From: Prorocentrum cordatum
Taxonomy: Eukaryota > Sar > Dinophyceae > Prorocentrales > Prorocentraceae
Direction: 5' to 3'
Length of the DNA stretch: 64,000 nt
Assembly: GCA_963575745.1 (NCBI GenBank)
Contig: CAUYUJ010021684.1
Location: 47,501 to 111,500 of the forward strand
Shown: positions 20,033 through 31,498 of the stretch, piece by piece
How positions within the stretch are numbered: position 1 is the first letter of the stretch
Layout of the letters: each line of letters opens with the position of its first letter
Position numbers and translations under genes: made by a program
Notes under the pieces: generated by a model
What the model saw: only the letters and a program-made list of their open reading frames with translations
Told to the model about the DNA's origin: nothing
Database searches by the model: none

Positions 20033-21613
20033 TCAGACCATCGTGATGTCAGTGGCCGCCATGCTGCTGGCAACCCCCTCTGCCATGCGGCGCGCCTCCA
20101 ACAGGTATCCCTGGAAAGCGTCGCTGTTCCACCTGCCCCAGCGCTGCACCAAAGCGGTGTCCTTGAACGCCGCGTACAGCGCCGACGCTCCTCCGATCCT
20201 CAGACTGTGCGAGCCTAGGTCGTTCGGGTCCATGCCCTCCGCCACCGCCGACTGCATCACCACTCGCTGGACGTCAGCCCGCGTCACCAGGTGCATGTCG
20301 TCGAAAGCGAACAGGGGATCGTACATCTGTGCGCCCGAGAACCTCTCATTGGCCCAACCCGCATAGATCTCGAGCGCCTCCACAACGCAGATGTGCTCAG
20401 CTCGATCTGCGTCCTCAGCGACCACAATGCGGAAGTGGTTGCGCCATTCGCCCCTATTGTACTGATCGGTCTTGCTGGCCCGAATCTTGATGACGACCTC
20501 GTGCGCCTCGCCCCGCGCGCGAGTCGGCTCGCCGTTCGCCTTCGGGGTGACGTCAGCTCCCCGAAGACCCTTGTTGCCCATATAGCCGTTCTGGTCGTTC
20601 GAGACGTACTCGCTGGCCCTCAAGAGGAAGAAGTAACCCGTGGCCACTGCGGCCCACAGAGCCGCGCCCTCCCTCGACCTTTCTGGCTGCAGCTTCCGCC
20701 TAATCCACCTCATGATGCGGGGAGTGACCGGCTTCCTGCGCTTGGTGCCGCCGCCCCTCCTCCTGAGCCCGTCGATCGCCATCCAGAGCCTGCCCGCGCC
20801 CTCCGCGATGTCGCCCATGCCGAGTGCGAGGTGATGGGCCCGGACCGAGCTCAGGCATTGCTTGATGGCGCCCGCCTTCTCGCAGCCTCGGCGCGCCAGG
20901 TGGATGACGAACTCTAACAACAGCTCCTCTTCATTCCTCCTACTCTCAGGCGTGATCTCGCGAAGCGGGCTGATTCCCATCGCGCGGCAGAAAAGAGTCC
21001 ACCACCTCCAGCCAATGCTGCGCGACTTCATCGTGGAGCTGACCAGCTTATCGAGAATGAGCTCGAGTTTAGCTTTCTCCCAGTCCTCGCGCGTCTTGAG
21101 GTCCGTCAGAGTGAGGTCCTCCGGGCGGGCGCGCGCTCGAACAGCTTCCGGTCCGAGGAGGTTGGGCGGCTTATTCTCGCACGGGCCGCGGATCTTTTTG
21201 CTGCCCTTCTTGCTCTTATGCGAGGTGGCCCCTGCTCTGCGGTCGTGCTCCTCACCTGCGCCCATGGCTGCCAGGGCCCAGTCGAGCCACCCTCCCCTCT
21301 GCTCGGGGTCGCTCCACCTCCTCACCAGCGCCTCGAGCTCCTCCTCAGCCTTCGCCTGCTCGAGGCACCCGCTCCTGCGGTCGTCTCCTCCACTGCTGCC
21401 CCGCCCGCGGCCCCCGCCTCGGCCGCGACGGCGGCCCGAGCCCTGTGTGGGCCCCCCGTGCCATAGCTTCGAGGTGGGCGCGCGCTCCTTTCTCGCCGGG
21501 GCCCGCGCTGCTAGAGCTCCGCCTGTCCGCCAGGTAGCGCGCGACCGCCCGCGGGTCGGTCTCAACGCCCTCGCCGGGCAGCGGCGCGTAGGCTGGGCGC
21601 CCCTCCGCCTCAA
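20033..21613 (-). pseudogene. Tyrosine recombinase of the large YR element
   Basis: The frame ends 260 bases before the B1 repeat, the position expected for the recombinase of this element class. The N-terminal part is Arg/Gly-rich and shared with the preceding frame. The catalytic domain shows the first arginine in YFFLLRASEY, the HxxR motif in LGSHSLRIGGAS, and the terminal tyrosine in GRWNSDAFQGYLLEA. All YR active-site residues therefore look present, and this domain itself is uninterrupted to its stop. YRs integrate the circular DNA copy by site-specific-like recombination. The upstream frame enters by a frameshift at about 21.4-21.6 kb, so the polyprotein as read here is broken. Family assignment is strong; activity is not implied. 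Confidence 0.85.
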
Positions 21614-24119
21614 CCGGCCGCGACGCGCGGAGCGGCGGTGAGCTCGGCGCCGATGGCCCAGGCGATAGGGAGCGCTCAGACCTGGGCGGTCCTCGGCTGA
21701 GGCCCTCCCGGGGCGTCCTCGTCCTCTGCCTTGCCTCGTTCCTCCTGGCCATCTCCGCCGCGTCGTCCTCGTCGCGCTTGATCTGGATGGCCTGGGCCCT
21801 CAGCGCCGCCATCCTGGCCTCGCTGCTCGTGCCAGCATCGGCTTCCATCGACTCCGCCTGTAGCTCCGAGTCGACAGGGCTCGCAGCCCCACCATCGTCT
21901 CCCTCGTCCTCAGGGGTGGCACTGCGCCGCGGCGGGCTGCGGGAGACCGTTCTCTCCCTCGGCGACGGCATCGGCAAGGGCCCCCTGGCGCGGGCACTCG
22001 ACGCGCCTGCGCCCCGTGTAGGACGAGGGGGCACTGAGCGAACCCTCCTTGCCGGGCTCGCTGGGCATCTCCTCTCCCCCGACGATCTAGACCGCCCCTG
22101 ACCCTCGGGCGTGGCGGTTCCGGCGTGCCCTTCCTCAAGCACCTGCGGCCGCAGCTCCTGAGCCCACGCTAGGGCGTGCGCTGCATGGTCCAAGAGGCGG
22201 CGGCACTCCTGGTTCGCCGCACTCTTCCCGATGGTGCGCCGACCCTCCATGCGGTCAGCCAGCTCCTTGTACCTACGCCCTGCCGCCTCTGGGTCAGCTC
22301 CTCGGCCGCCCCCGCCGCTCGCCTCATGCCTCGACGACGAAACTGCAGCCGTCTTCGAGCCCTCATCCTCCGACTTCACTTCCTCCTTCATTTCAGTTGG
22401 CAGCATCCTCGCAACGAGCTTGTTGCGTAGCTCGTTATTGCGGGCCTCTGCCTCTGCGCCCCTCTTCCTCCTCCTGAGCTCACGTGGCGAGGGAGGTGGG
22501 CACTCAGGTGACGGCCCCTCCTCTTCGACATCACCGTGGAGCGCTGCCAGGACCCTAGCCCGGCCCAAGGCCCCTCCTCGGGCCGGTGGGCCGTGCGTCG
22601 GCTCGGCGGGTTCCTCGAGGGCGGATTTCTTATGTTTCTTCTTCTTCTGGCGGCTCCCACCGCCTCCTCCACCTCCGTCTCCTGGCTGCTGCTCCTCTTC
22701 GCGGCCATGGGGCGCCTTCTCGCAGTACTTGTAGTGCTCGATGCCTCCCTCGGCCCAGTCCTGCTCCCAGTGGCGGCCGCCGCACTTGTCACAGCAGTAG
22801 CCTGGCTTCCATAGCCTCGCAGGGGCGCTGTGCTCCAAGTAGGGGCACCCAGGGTTGAGGCAGGGGGCCAGAGTCCTGACCGGCCTCCCTTCCTGGACGG
22901 GTGCCTGGGCGGGCCCCACTCCTGCTGCGCCGGCCGCGCCGGCGTCCCCCGGGGTGGGGGCGCCCCGGCCCTGCGGGGTCCAGCCTCCCCGCCGCTCGTC
23001 GTCGGAGACGGCCCCGGCGTGCCTGTCTGGCCCGCTCGGGGGGGTCGGATCGCCAAGCTGGGCGTCGCTGGGCAACGACCTGAGCGGCGGCGGCACCGCT
23101 CGGGCCGCTGTTGCCGCCGCGCTCTCTGCCTCGGCTGCCCTCCGCGCCGCCAGCGCCCGATCCCGTGCCATCGAGATGGGGTAAACCCTATGGCACATCG
23201 GGCAGCCCACATCTGGGCCCTCGCCTTGCACGCCGCAGTACTCGCGCCACTCGTGCCGGGCGCTAGGGTCGCCTCCTGGGAAGGGCACTGGCGGGGGCTC
23301 GTCACCTCCCCAGATTCCCCCTCGCGACAGCAGGGGCGGCGACCTGCCGCGAGGAGGAGAGCGAGACGGCAACCTCACTCCCACCACTCCTTCGGGTGCC
23401 GGCGGCGCCCACCCCGAATGCGGCTCCAGCGGTGGCGGCGTGGCAGGCACCTCCTCGCCTGCTGCCTGGGCTCCAGGACCACCGCTGCCACTCGCCTCCT
23501 CGTTCGCCAGTGGGTGATAGCCCGCCTCCTTCTGCATCCTCTCGAGGTCCTCGTGTTGGGCCTGACAGTAGGGCCCATGGGCTTCGCCATCCGTGTTACG
23601 GCACGTCCGACAGCAGTGCCAGCCCCAGCCATAGTCAAGGCGAGCGCAGCTCCTCCCGCACCCATTCCAGCACTGTGGTCCTCCGTCCGGGTCGCGCCCC
23701 ACACGCAGAAGAAGCGCGTCTGGATTGGGGTCGTCAAGCAAGCTCTGCGCCCGCCTCTGGCCCAGCCCGTTGTCCTCGTCCGGGACCATGCCGCACTTGG
23801 TAGGGGGCCTCTCCTTCCTGAGCGCAGCCGCCCGGCCTCCCGGGTCGCTCGGGCACTCGCGACACTCGCGCAGCCACGTCTGCAGCCGCTCCCACTGCGC
23901 ATCCTCTCTCGCCAGCGAACAAACCCCTGCCTTGCCAGTGTCCTGCCGCTGCCGGGAGCTCTCCAATTGGAACAGCGCCTCCTCGACCATTGCGTCCGCG
24001 AGCTGGGGGGGGGGCTGCCCGGATGCCCCAGGCCACGAGGTCGTTGGTCTCTGTGTCCTCCTCAACTGCCCGCCGAAAGATCGCCGGTGCGCCTCCTGTG
24101 AGCTTCCAAATCTCCTCAC
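21345..24119 (-). pseudogene. Cysteine-rich linker segment of the large YR element polyprotein
   Basis: A long minus-strand frame between RT-RNase H and YR. It has two similar cysteine/histidine clusters. The first runs CWNGCGRSC, then WHCCRTC, then PYCQ; the second runs CLNPGCPY, then YCCDKCGGRHW, then YKYCEK. Both share a CCxxC core and suggest duplicated zinc-binding modules. The rest is low complexity (Pro, Arg, Glu, Ser). It joins the upstream RT frame through a frameshift at the nine-G run 24005-24013. The function is unknown; nucleic-acid binding is a guess from composition. Confidence 0.6.
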
Positions 24120-27012
24120 CCCCTAGCTGCCAGACTCCTGGGAGAGGGTTCCGAGCATCGTGGAACAGGATGCGGTCTCCGGGCCATCCTGCCAGCGCCG
24201 CGCTCCTAAAGCTCGGCGACGGACCATCCGACGAATGCACCAGCTCCTGGGCGCCTCCTCCCCTGGGGTGCCAATGGCCGCAGGGTCGCGCGCCGTCTGG
24301 GCCCCCCCATTTGGGGATGCGCGGGTCCAGGACCAGCTCGCCGTCCTCGCTGCTGAGTCTGATGGCGCCCTGGTTGAGCTTACCGACGCGCGACCTGACG
24401 CTCTGCGGCTCCACGGACTCTTGGCCTAAGCTCATCGCCTCACCTCCACCTCGGGCCGCCAGGACCACCCTGCGCTGCTTCGCGATCGGGTCACCCAACC
24501 TAGAGCAGCACACTTCCACCTCCTCCCAGCTGTAGCCCACGCCTCTCAGCCTCCGCAACGCGGGGCCTAGGTCGGCTGGGCCTGGCGCGTCCGCAATAGC
24601 AATCTCCGCCTCCACTTGGACGACGAACTCCGCCCAGCGCCTCGCCTCCTCGCCGTCGTCGTTGGTCAGACTGGCTGCCGCCACGTCTGCGTGCCCAGGG
24701 CCTCTGGCGATCCACTCTGCCACGCCTGGGCGTCGCACGGTGCGCCCTGCCCCTGGGGCTCCGGGAGTTGCGAGCATCCAAACGACCGCACCGCGGCGGG
24801 CCCCTGCTTTACACAAGGCACCCGTGGCACCTCGCCACTCGACGAGGGTCACCGCCCGCCCTGGTCTCATCTGAAGGGTCCGCGGACGTTGCGGCTCGCG
24901 TCGAGCGACGGCCAGCTGCTTCGCGACCCTGGCGCCTGCATCGCTCTGGCCCTCCCAGACCAGCGCCCGGTGGAGCCAGCCGCGCTCGAGGTGCTCGACC
25001 CAGCTGTCCCGCAAGTCGACGACCTCCAGACCCCTCTACCTGGCCAACTCCACCGCCTCCTCGTCCTCGACCCTGGAAAAGGTGTCCGCGGTGACGTTGT
25101 GGTACGTGCGGAAGTGGGCACTCGCGACCTCATAGCCGTAGACCGCCTCGAGGCACGTGACCACCGTAATCAGGAAGCTGGCGTGCCGGTTCTTCGCCCG
25201 GCGGTTCTGCAGCCAGCAGTGTACGTTGTAGTTGTTCCCGCCATGCATCACTACTCCACGTTCCCACCAGCCTTCCGCTCCTGCCTTGGCTGTGAACGTC
25301 ACGAGGTTCATGAACTCCGCGATCGCAACGATGGCCTCCTCATCCTCCTCTGCGCCGACCGCCTCCCACAACGCCTGCGTGAACTCAGGCACGGCGTGGA
25401 ATGCGCACTTAGCGTTGACCCAATCGACCGCGGCGATCCTCTGCGGGGCGGCATCGCCAGTGACCCATATCACGCGGCACTGCCACCCGGGGGGCGCCAG
25501 CTTCTCGTTGATAGAGAGGGCGCCGGGCAGCGCGCCCGCAAAGCGCGAGCTCCACTTCGCCCTATCTGCCGCCAAGACGCGCGCCGCCTCGGCGGCCTGC
25601 CAGAAGTCCGCCCACGCCAAGTGCCCCTGCTGATCGTCGCTCCTGGGCCCTGCGAGCCTCCTCGGGCGACCCCGCATGAGTGCGTCGGTAGCGCTCACGA
25701 GGCAGCGCATGGCTGGCATGACGAGGCACCAATACTGCTGATTGCCTCGGTTGATCTCCAAGAAGTTCCAGGGCATGGTCTGATACCCGTAGTCCAGCGT
25801 GGGGTCCGCCAGTAGGTAGGCCGCCTTCTCGATCTTGCGCTCCGGCATCTCAATCGTGCCTTCGCGGGTGCGATAGAGGAGGCCAGAGCAGATCTCCGAC
25901 GTCTCCCAGCCGCCCTCCTCGAGGTCCTTCTCCTCTTTGATAGCCTCGTCGCCAAGGCATGCCCTGATCCCTTCGAGCGCAGCGTCGCTGCTCTGAGCCG
26001 CCCTCGTGCCAATGTCGGGCTCGACGAGCACCTGATCATCCATGAGGAACGAGCTGTGAAAGGGGACGCTGTCGCCCCACCTCGCATCGGCCGGGCGGTA
26101 GGCAGCATGGTAGCACTTCGCCACCCACGCCCAGATCATCCACTTGCCAGGGCTGCCCGTCCAGCCGAACGTGAGGACCATTTAGACCGCCGTGATCAGA
26201 GCCGCGACACCCCACTTACCCCCCTCGAGGTCCGCGCCGAAGATGCACGCGTCCATCTCGTGCATCACCTCCCACCTGAAGGCGTCCTTGACGTCTTCCC
26301 TGGCCAGCACAATGTCAACGCCCGGCATGCGCGCCTTCCATCACATGATGATACGGGCGAGGTCCTCGTGCCGCGGCTGGTCCGCTGGGGGGTGGTCCTC
26401 CTTGGGGCAGCTCTGGTTGGGGACCGTCCCGTCCCAAATGAGGCGGCCCTTGTCGCTCATGGTGCGGTCCGGGTTCTGCTTGGGCACCCTCGCCATGGGC
26501 GCGGTCACAACCTTGCTGAGCAGGTGCTCATGGACGTCGGTGCAAAGCAGGACACGGTCCTTCGCCGCGTCCTTCCAGAGGGCGTGCAACACCTCGTCGA
26601 GGTGATCCTTCGCACTGGGGTGTGGCCACGCCTTGAGGCGCGCCGGTACTCCTCTTAACCTCGCCCTAGCCCCCTCCTCGGCCACCTTCCGCGCATGCTC
26701 CAGCAGCGCGCCTTCTACTAGCGGCTCCAGATTCTTGTCGAAGATGCCCCTCAGGTGGTAGCCACGCCTCTCCCACCAGACCCCCCCCAGGGCGACAATC
26801 GCCTTCTCGAGCGACCCCGCCTCTTCCAGCACCGCGTCTCCTAGCCTTACCACCTCCTTGACCTGGCCCTCCTCATGGTCCTGGTGGTCCTGCAAACAAA
26901 TCGTAGTGGGCCCTGGCCGCCACATCCTCCGGTCTCCCCTTTGAGTCGCACTCGATGATGACCTCTCCTGCCCTCGTTGACTCCTCGATCTTGCCACCAA
27001 GCGCCTCTTCAT
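23734..27012 (-). pseudogene. RT-RNase H of the large YR element, broken by three stops
   Basis: One continuous minus-strand frame interrupted at TGA 26341-26343, TAA 26182-26184 and TAG 25036-25038. The fingers region includes LARVPKQNPDR-like sequence (MARVPKQNPDRTMSDKG). RT motif A is LAREDVKDAFRW, between the first two stops; motif C is SFLMDDQVLVEP. RNase H follows, with VTGDAAPQRIAAVD, EFMNLVTF, HGGNNYNV (Asn where the third catalytic Asp is usual) and NVTADTFSR. A downstream segment (LERGWLHRALVWEG) is typical of dinoflagellate members. The first stop replaces a likely tryptophan (WKAR context), a G-to-A change. The product would be non-functional as sequenced. Confidence 0.8.
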
Positions 27013-28278
27013 CGCCGTGCTGATCTGACTTCCCCCCTCCGTGCTCAGCTCCGCCCGCTTGGCGGCCCCGCCGAGCCCGCTGCATGACCGCCCTGGCCAC
27101 CGGGTCGGCTATTTCTTGCGAGTACGTCTCGCCGCGCTTGGTGACTGCCTTGCCCTCTACCAAGACGTGCACATGGTCCCCGCTGCAGCGGAGATTGAGG
27201 GCCTCGGCGACGTCCTCCGAGGTCGACACGATGCGGGCGGGCTTGAGATGAAGCCCACCTGCCGCGCTCCGAATGTTGAGCGCGCACTGATCGAGGCGGA
27301 CCTGGCGCCGCGCAGGGTCGGCGAGGATCGGGGCGAGCAGGCGCCGCGCCGCCGAGAGCCACGGGTTCTCCTGAGCAGCCCCGCCCCTTGGCGGCTCGCG
27401 CGACCATGACCCTTTTGGCCAGTGCGAGAAACACCGCGCCCGCCTTCTTGACCTTGGACAGGTCGACCCCGCGCGACTCGTTGAGCGCAACAAACGCGCA
27501 GAAGGCGGTGCACTGGCCAGCTAATCCACGTCTCGTGCGGGTCGTAGGGCTGGATGAGGCCCAGGAGAAGCTTCCTGTCCCTCCTGCGGCGCAAGTCCTG
27601 GCCGTGCTGGAGTCCGATATTGATGGCCCGGCCGCCTTGCTGCACCACCGCCTGGGAGATGCGAGCCTCCCCCGTGAAGATCTCCAGGAAGTCCAGCCGG
27701 CGACCCTGTTGCTGCAGGAGTGCCGCCTGCGCGCCGAGCCAGATCCGGATCTCGTCCTCGGACGGGCCCGAGTTCATCTCCCCGACCTTCTCGCCTCCCT
27801 GACCCTCATCCTCTTCAACCTCTCCTGCCACCGCCTTCTCCAAGAAGAGCGCGGAGTTGGCCAGCGTCTCGTCGCTCAAGAGGCCCGCCGAGAAGCCAGA
27901 GGCAGGACGCCCCGTGGCCACAAGGCCCGCGGCCTCTGCGCAGCGCTGGCACGCCAGCGCGCCCGGGTGCGCGGGCGGGGACCGCGTGGCGAGCGCTAGC
28001 TCGAGTAGCGCCTCCCAGCCCAGGGCGGGCAGCTCCTGCACTTCGATCCCTGCTCCGTAAAGTTGTCCCATGACGCCCACTTCCTGGTGGGACGAGGACC
28101 CGCACGTGGCCTTTGTGCACGAGCACCCACAGGATATCCTCCTCTCTCCTCGTGAACTCGGCGCCAATGATGAGCTCGACTGCGACCCTGCCATAGTAGT
28201 CCACCCGCACCGCGCCCAACGCTTTCGTGCGCAGGTGGTCGGGCGGCAGGGCCGCGTACATGCGGTAGTCCTTGTCAT
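26873..28278 (-). pseudogene. Methyltransferase-like region of the large YR element
   Basis: The minus-strand frame 28278-27157 contains RRLDFLEIFTGEARISQAV, which fits motif I (acidic residue, then FxGxGxxS-like loop) of DNA C5-methyltransferase-like proteins, followed by INIGLQHGQDL. The frame then shifts at least twice (continuations at 27434 and 27493) and the downstream catalytic motif is not clearly readable. It precedes RT in the element order. Methyltransferase-like domains are known in some algal retrotransposons. Whether this one methylates DNA is unknown, and the frameshifts suggest decay or indel errors. Confidence 0.5.
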
Positions 28279-29300
28279 GGTCTCGGTGTGTGAGGTCGTG
28301 GCAGAAGATGCGGAGGTCCGCCTCCGCCTGCGTCAGAAGGCCTGGGACCTCGCCCAAGGCGCCCTCGGCGATCCGCGCTGCTTGCAGCATCTTTTCGGAA
28401 GCTCAAACTCTCTTCCTGAACGGCTATCGCCGATGGCCACTCGCACTCCTGCGGCGGGCTCTCGCGATACATGTGCGCGGCGATCACGTTGATGATAGCG
28501 CACTCCCTGAGCTCGATGTCCGGGGGCTCATTGCTCGAGCGCTGCAAGCCGGGAGCCAGAGCCAGCTTGTCGCGGTAGTCTAGCATCGTCCACTCGCTGC
28601 CCGCCAGCGTGAGCGCGCCTTTCCCCGGCTCGTCGTCCTCGCCCCACGTAATGGGGCCCACGATGGCCTGGTGAGTGGTGATCTCGCCTGCCTTCCCCCG
28701 CCCGTAGTGCTGCTGCATGAACGCACCCGCCGCCTCCGCGAGCTCAGGGCACCCGTAGTCCACGGCATGCGCTGCGAGGGCCTCCACGTCATATTCTTCA
28801 TTCGCCTCCTTGGCCGCTCGGACCCGATTCCGAAGATAACAGCCGAGCAGGCCGGTCTCTGCAGCGATGTGCGCCAGCGCAGGGTCGGTGTCGATCTCGT
28901 GCATCACCTCCTTGCGCCTGGCCAGCTCGGGGGTAGAATCCGGCAGGTGGGCCCGCTGCTGCTTGGCCTGATGGTGGTTGCCAAGCCAGCGGGCGTCCGG
29001 GCCTTGCATGGTGACGCGCAGGTGCTCCTCTAACTCCGTCGGGTTGAAGTCCTTGAGCTCCTGCGGTGCTTCCACCCAGCCCAAAGGCGGGGGCGCTGCG
29101 CTTTCCGCCCCGTCCTTGGCTGCCCCCGCGGCCAGCGCTACTCGGCTGTCACTCTCCTCTACCTCCTGGCCCTGGCCGGCGCTGGGGTCGATGCTGCCGC
29201 CTCTCCGGCCGTCGACGCCTCTGCCGCTGCCCTTCCCGCCGTCCGCCGCCTGCCTGAGCGGGCGCCTGCGCGTCCGCGTCACCAGCCTTCTTGGACGCAT
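27815..29300 (-). pseudogene. Unassigned coding segment of the large YR element
   Basis: Two overlapping minus-strand frames, 29300-28275 and 28390-27815, with protein-like composition. The first includes ELKDFNPTELEEHL and a helical acidic stretch (AAKEANEEYDVEALAAHA). The second includes ALGAVRVDYYGRVAVELIIG and EDILWVLVHKGHVRVLVP, a pattern I recall from dinoflagellate retroelement polyproteins upstream of the methyltransferase-like region. No known domain is recognised. The frame switch lies near 28.39-28.43 kb. Confidence 0.45.
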
Positions 29301-31243
29301 CCTCAGCCTCCTGCGCTTGCCTGAGCGCCTCGATCCTTTTGTTCGCAGCCTCGTGCGTGCCCACCTTGGGGCCTCCCTTGGGGCCCCCCCGCTTGATCAG
29401 CTGCATCTGCACGGAGCGGTCCAGCAGGCCAACCTTGCCGATCGGCTTGTGCGAGTGCGGGCACGAGGAGTTGTGGCGCCCCTTCCAGCTGGAGTTGCCC
29501 CAGCAGAGGATGCGGCCGCTCGCTGGAGACTTGGGGCGGTGGTCGAGACTGCGGCCGTACTCCTTGCGAGAAAGGGCATGCCCAAGCAAGCCAGCGCCTC
29601 CTCGACCTCCCGCGGCCCCTCCTGCCGCCCCCGCAGCATCGGAGCCCCCTGAGCCCGCCATGCCCGCTTTGGGCCCGGCCCGGACCTGGGCTGGGTGGGC
29701 TGCGGGGGGGGGGGGGGGCGCATTGGAGCGGAAAGCTGCCTGCCACTGCGACCTCGCCAGTTTGTTGTGGTGCCTGACCATGATGTCCGTCGTAAAGTAC
29801 TGGTCGGGCTCGTCCAAGAAGTATGCGCGCGGCGTCCGCTGCCAAGGTCGCGAGTCCTCACTGCTAGTGGGGGACGTGCACACGAGCTTGACGCGGTCCC
29901 AGGTCGGGTTCTCATCGCCCATGAGCTCCAGCATGCGAGCCCTTTTCATCCGCAGTTCCTCGCACCAGCGACCACGCAACTCCGCCCAGATGCCGAGGAT
30001 GACGTTGGGAGGCCAAACATACTCCGCCTCATCATTGAGGCTGAGCAAATGCTCGGCGGCCTTGATCTGCTGGTCGTAGTGTTCCTGGCCATAGAAGCAG
30101 GCCCACGCCCACGACTCGCGCTTGGCATCTTGGAACCAGTGCTGAGTGTTGGACGCGCGCCTCGGGCGCGTCTCTACCTTGTAGTCCTTCGGGGGCGCGT
30201 AGCCGTCCATGTCCGCCTCCGTCGTCCTCGGGAAGTTCGCGCAGCTGAGGCAGTAGTCCGGCAAGTGCAGGCGATCGCGCCCCCCATGCTGTGGGGAACT
30301 TGATGGACCTGAAGAGCGGCCTCGAGTTCTGACCCACGGACCTCAGTGCGTGGAAAGCGTCCTTGCCGAGCAGTCCTGGGCACAGCGTGACCGTGTAGTA
30401 GTCGCACCCTCTGGCCATGAACACTAGCTGCTCCTCCGCGCGCCCGATGCTGGCCAGCGTGCCCTTTGCTGCGCCGCCTGCCTCCTCAGCATGCTTGCTG
30501 GCCCTCCCCAGCTCGCGCACGAGGTTCTGCAGGCCGATGCCTACATCAGACTCCGCCGTGGGCGCTGCCAGCACCCTCTCCTCCTGCGGCAGGGAGGACG
30601 CACCAGCGTGCCGCTCCCTAGGGCGAGTCGCCCTCTCCACAAAGGAGGGTGACGTGGGCGGTGGAGCCGTCCATGGCGTGGTCGAGGTGGCTCCTCCTGA
30701 TCCGTAGAACGCGCTCGGGTTAAATCCCGGCCGCGCCTCCGGCCGCGGTGGCGGCCTCTGCCCGAAGCCGAGAAAGCCCAGCCCCGGCGGAGGCAGAGTC
30801 GGGCCCGACTGGCCCTCAGGAGAAGCCCGCGCGGGGGCCGCGGGCCCCGAGCCTCCTCCTGCCGCCTCGTAGCCCTCGTACGGAGCGCGCGCGGGAGGGG
30901 GGGGGCGGCGGCCCGTCTGCTGCGCCTGGGCGCGGGCTACCCTCGCCGTCCTCAAGCTCTCGACTCCAGAGGTCGCGGCACCCTCGAAGGAGACTGACGC
31001 CGACCTCGCTGACTCCTCCTCCCTGCAGCGTGTCCGCCGCCTCGATGATGAGCTCCGCCAGCAGCTCGTGCTTGCCCATCCCGCTCTCCGCTGAGATGAC
31101 CCCTCGGGCTGCGCTGTCTGCGAGGCCGCCGGCACGCTTGGTGAGGTAGGCTGCAACGAGGATTGACCTCGGATCATGGCTCTTCTGCTCCTCGTCCTGC
31201 GCCTGGGCTCTGCGCAGCTTCTTGTCGAAGTCGTCGTGGGCAT
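29149..31243 (-). pseudogene. Gag-like segment with CCCH-type zinc finger, large YR element
   Basis: Frames 31243-30032 and 30264-29149 on the minus strand. The second begins with an acidic/aromatic domain (YEFT-like content such as HWFQDAKRESWAWACF and NDEAEYVWPPNVILG). It ends with a zinc-finger-like pattern CWGNSSWKGRHNSSCPHSH and a Lys/Gly-rich tail. A Gag role (packaging element RNA) is inferred from this CCCH-like knuckle and its place ahead of RT. The frame passes a 14-G homopolymer (29704-29717) without an interruption. The first frame is mostly Pro/Arg-rich. Confidence 0.5.
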
Positions 31244-31498
31244 CCTGTCGAGTAGGGGTAGTGCTGCGACTCCGTGACCGAGCCCGCTTGGCCATGAGGT
31301 GCCGATTGCGGTCCTTGCTCAGAGAGATGACCGATGCCGGGCTCAATGAGTCGCCGCGGTAGTTCGTGCCGTCCCCGTGGTCCGACAAGCGCAGCGCGGC
31401 GCCTGACCACCAGCAGATCGCGGGCGGCTGCGCCTCCACGAACTCGTCGAGCAGCTCAGGCCTAGGGGGGGCGAAGGCCCCATCTGACACGGAGAAGG

